The notes under the pieces were generated by a model. That model was not told the origin of the DNA, ran no database searches, and saw only the letters and a list, made by a program, of their open reading frames with translations. A stretch of 12,199 nt of DNA, from the NCBI GenBank assembly GCA_031270785.1, contig JAISWM010000019.1, positions 1-12,199 on the forward strand, in the 5' to 3' direction. This document shows positions 12,095 through 12,199 of the stretch, piece after piece; positions within the stretch are counted from its first letter, which is position 1, and the number at the start of each line of letters is the position of its first letter. The translations under genes and the position numbers were made by a program. Source of the DNA: Oscillospiraceae bacterium. GTDB taxonomy: Bacteria > Bacillota > Clostridia > Oscillospirales > Acutalibacteraceae.

Positions 12095-12199
12095 ACAAAA
12101 CAAAATTAATTCAAAATAAAAAAATAGAATAAAATTTTATAAAAATTGCCACTGCGTCAAAAATTGATGGGTGGTTTTTTGATACCCAAATTTAAAACC

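Larger units (their letters stand above)
11557..12199. other. gene-poor tail region
   Basis: No protein family was recognised. A 109-codon plus-strand frame (11725-12054) is open but has no clear ribosome binding site and no recognisable domain. The region holds two stable hairpins (11702-11715 and 11887-11932) and a strong minus-strand promoter (12066-12094). It is visibly richer in GC than the AT-rich DNA after 12060 and lacks A, B or C repeats, unlike every other long gap in the window. Part of it may be the upstream end of the IS1 remnant. Confidence 0.4.

Overview
The window looks like a low-GC bacterial chromosome segment, probably Bacillota/Clostridia. Promoters fit sigma-A with extended -10 boxes, Shine-Dalgarno sites are AGGAG or GGGGG type, and the pyruvate phosphate dikinase is very close to the clostridial type. 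A host-associated, reduced genome is suggested by sparse genes, a broken IS1 transposase, a frameshifted repeat protein, repeat-filled intergenic DNA, and two proteins with Sec signal peptides, one of them a Rab-like small GTPase. A protist or insect-gut endosymbiont (the 'Candidatus Improbicoccus' kind) would fit. That placement is inference; no rRNA or tRNA is present to test it.

Layout: 119-754 (+) is an exported protein built of 24-residue repeats, with a frameshifted duplicate tail to 905. 906-1353 is repeat DNA. 1354-2367 (+) is trpS. 2368-2952 is repeats. 2953-3393 (-) is an XRE regulator. 3394-3928 is a dense repeat block. 3929-4269 is a control region with a candidate promoter and three copies of an ACAC/GTGT dyad. 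4270-4503 and 4475-4786 (+) are overlapping genes for a coiled-coil protein and a sigma-region-4-like HTH protein. 4787-5471 is repeats, including a seven-unit array. 5472-8126 (+) is ppdK. 8307-9137 (-) is the exported Rab-like GTPase with a near-consensus promoter. 9368-10657 (-) is mtaB. 10658-11122 is repeats. 11123-11556 (-) is an IS1 insAB remnant. 11557-12199 has no convincing gene but carries a strong minus-strand promoter followed by a foldable ~180-nt segment ending in a terminator-like hairpin.

trpS (tRNA charging), mtaB (tRNA modification) and ppdK (PPi-linked glycolysis) are ordinary housekeeping genes. The unusual content has three parts. The first is the secreted Rab-like GTPase, whose layout (signal peptide, G domain, repeat linker, C-terminal membrane helix) would place a Rab-type switch on the outer face of the cell. 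The second is a modular family of palindromic repeats: at least three arm types (A, B, C) around a shared C-rich/G-rich hairpin core, occurring whole, nested and as chimeras, and filling nearly every intergenic space up to the gene edges. The third is the small XRE / coiled-coil / sigma-like module with repeated operator-like sites.
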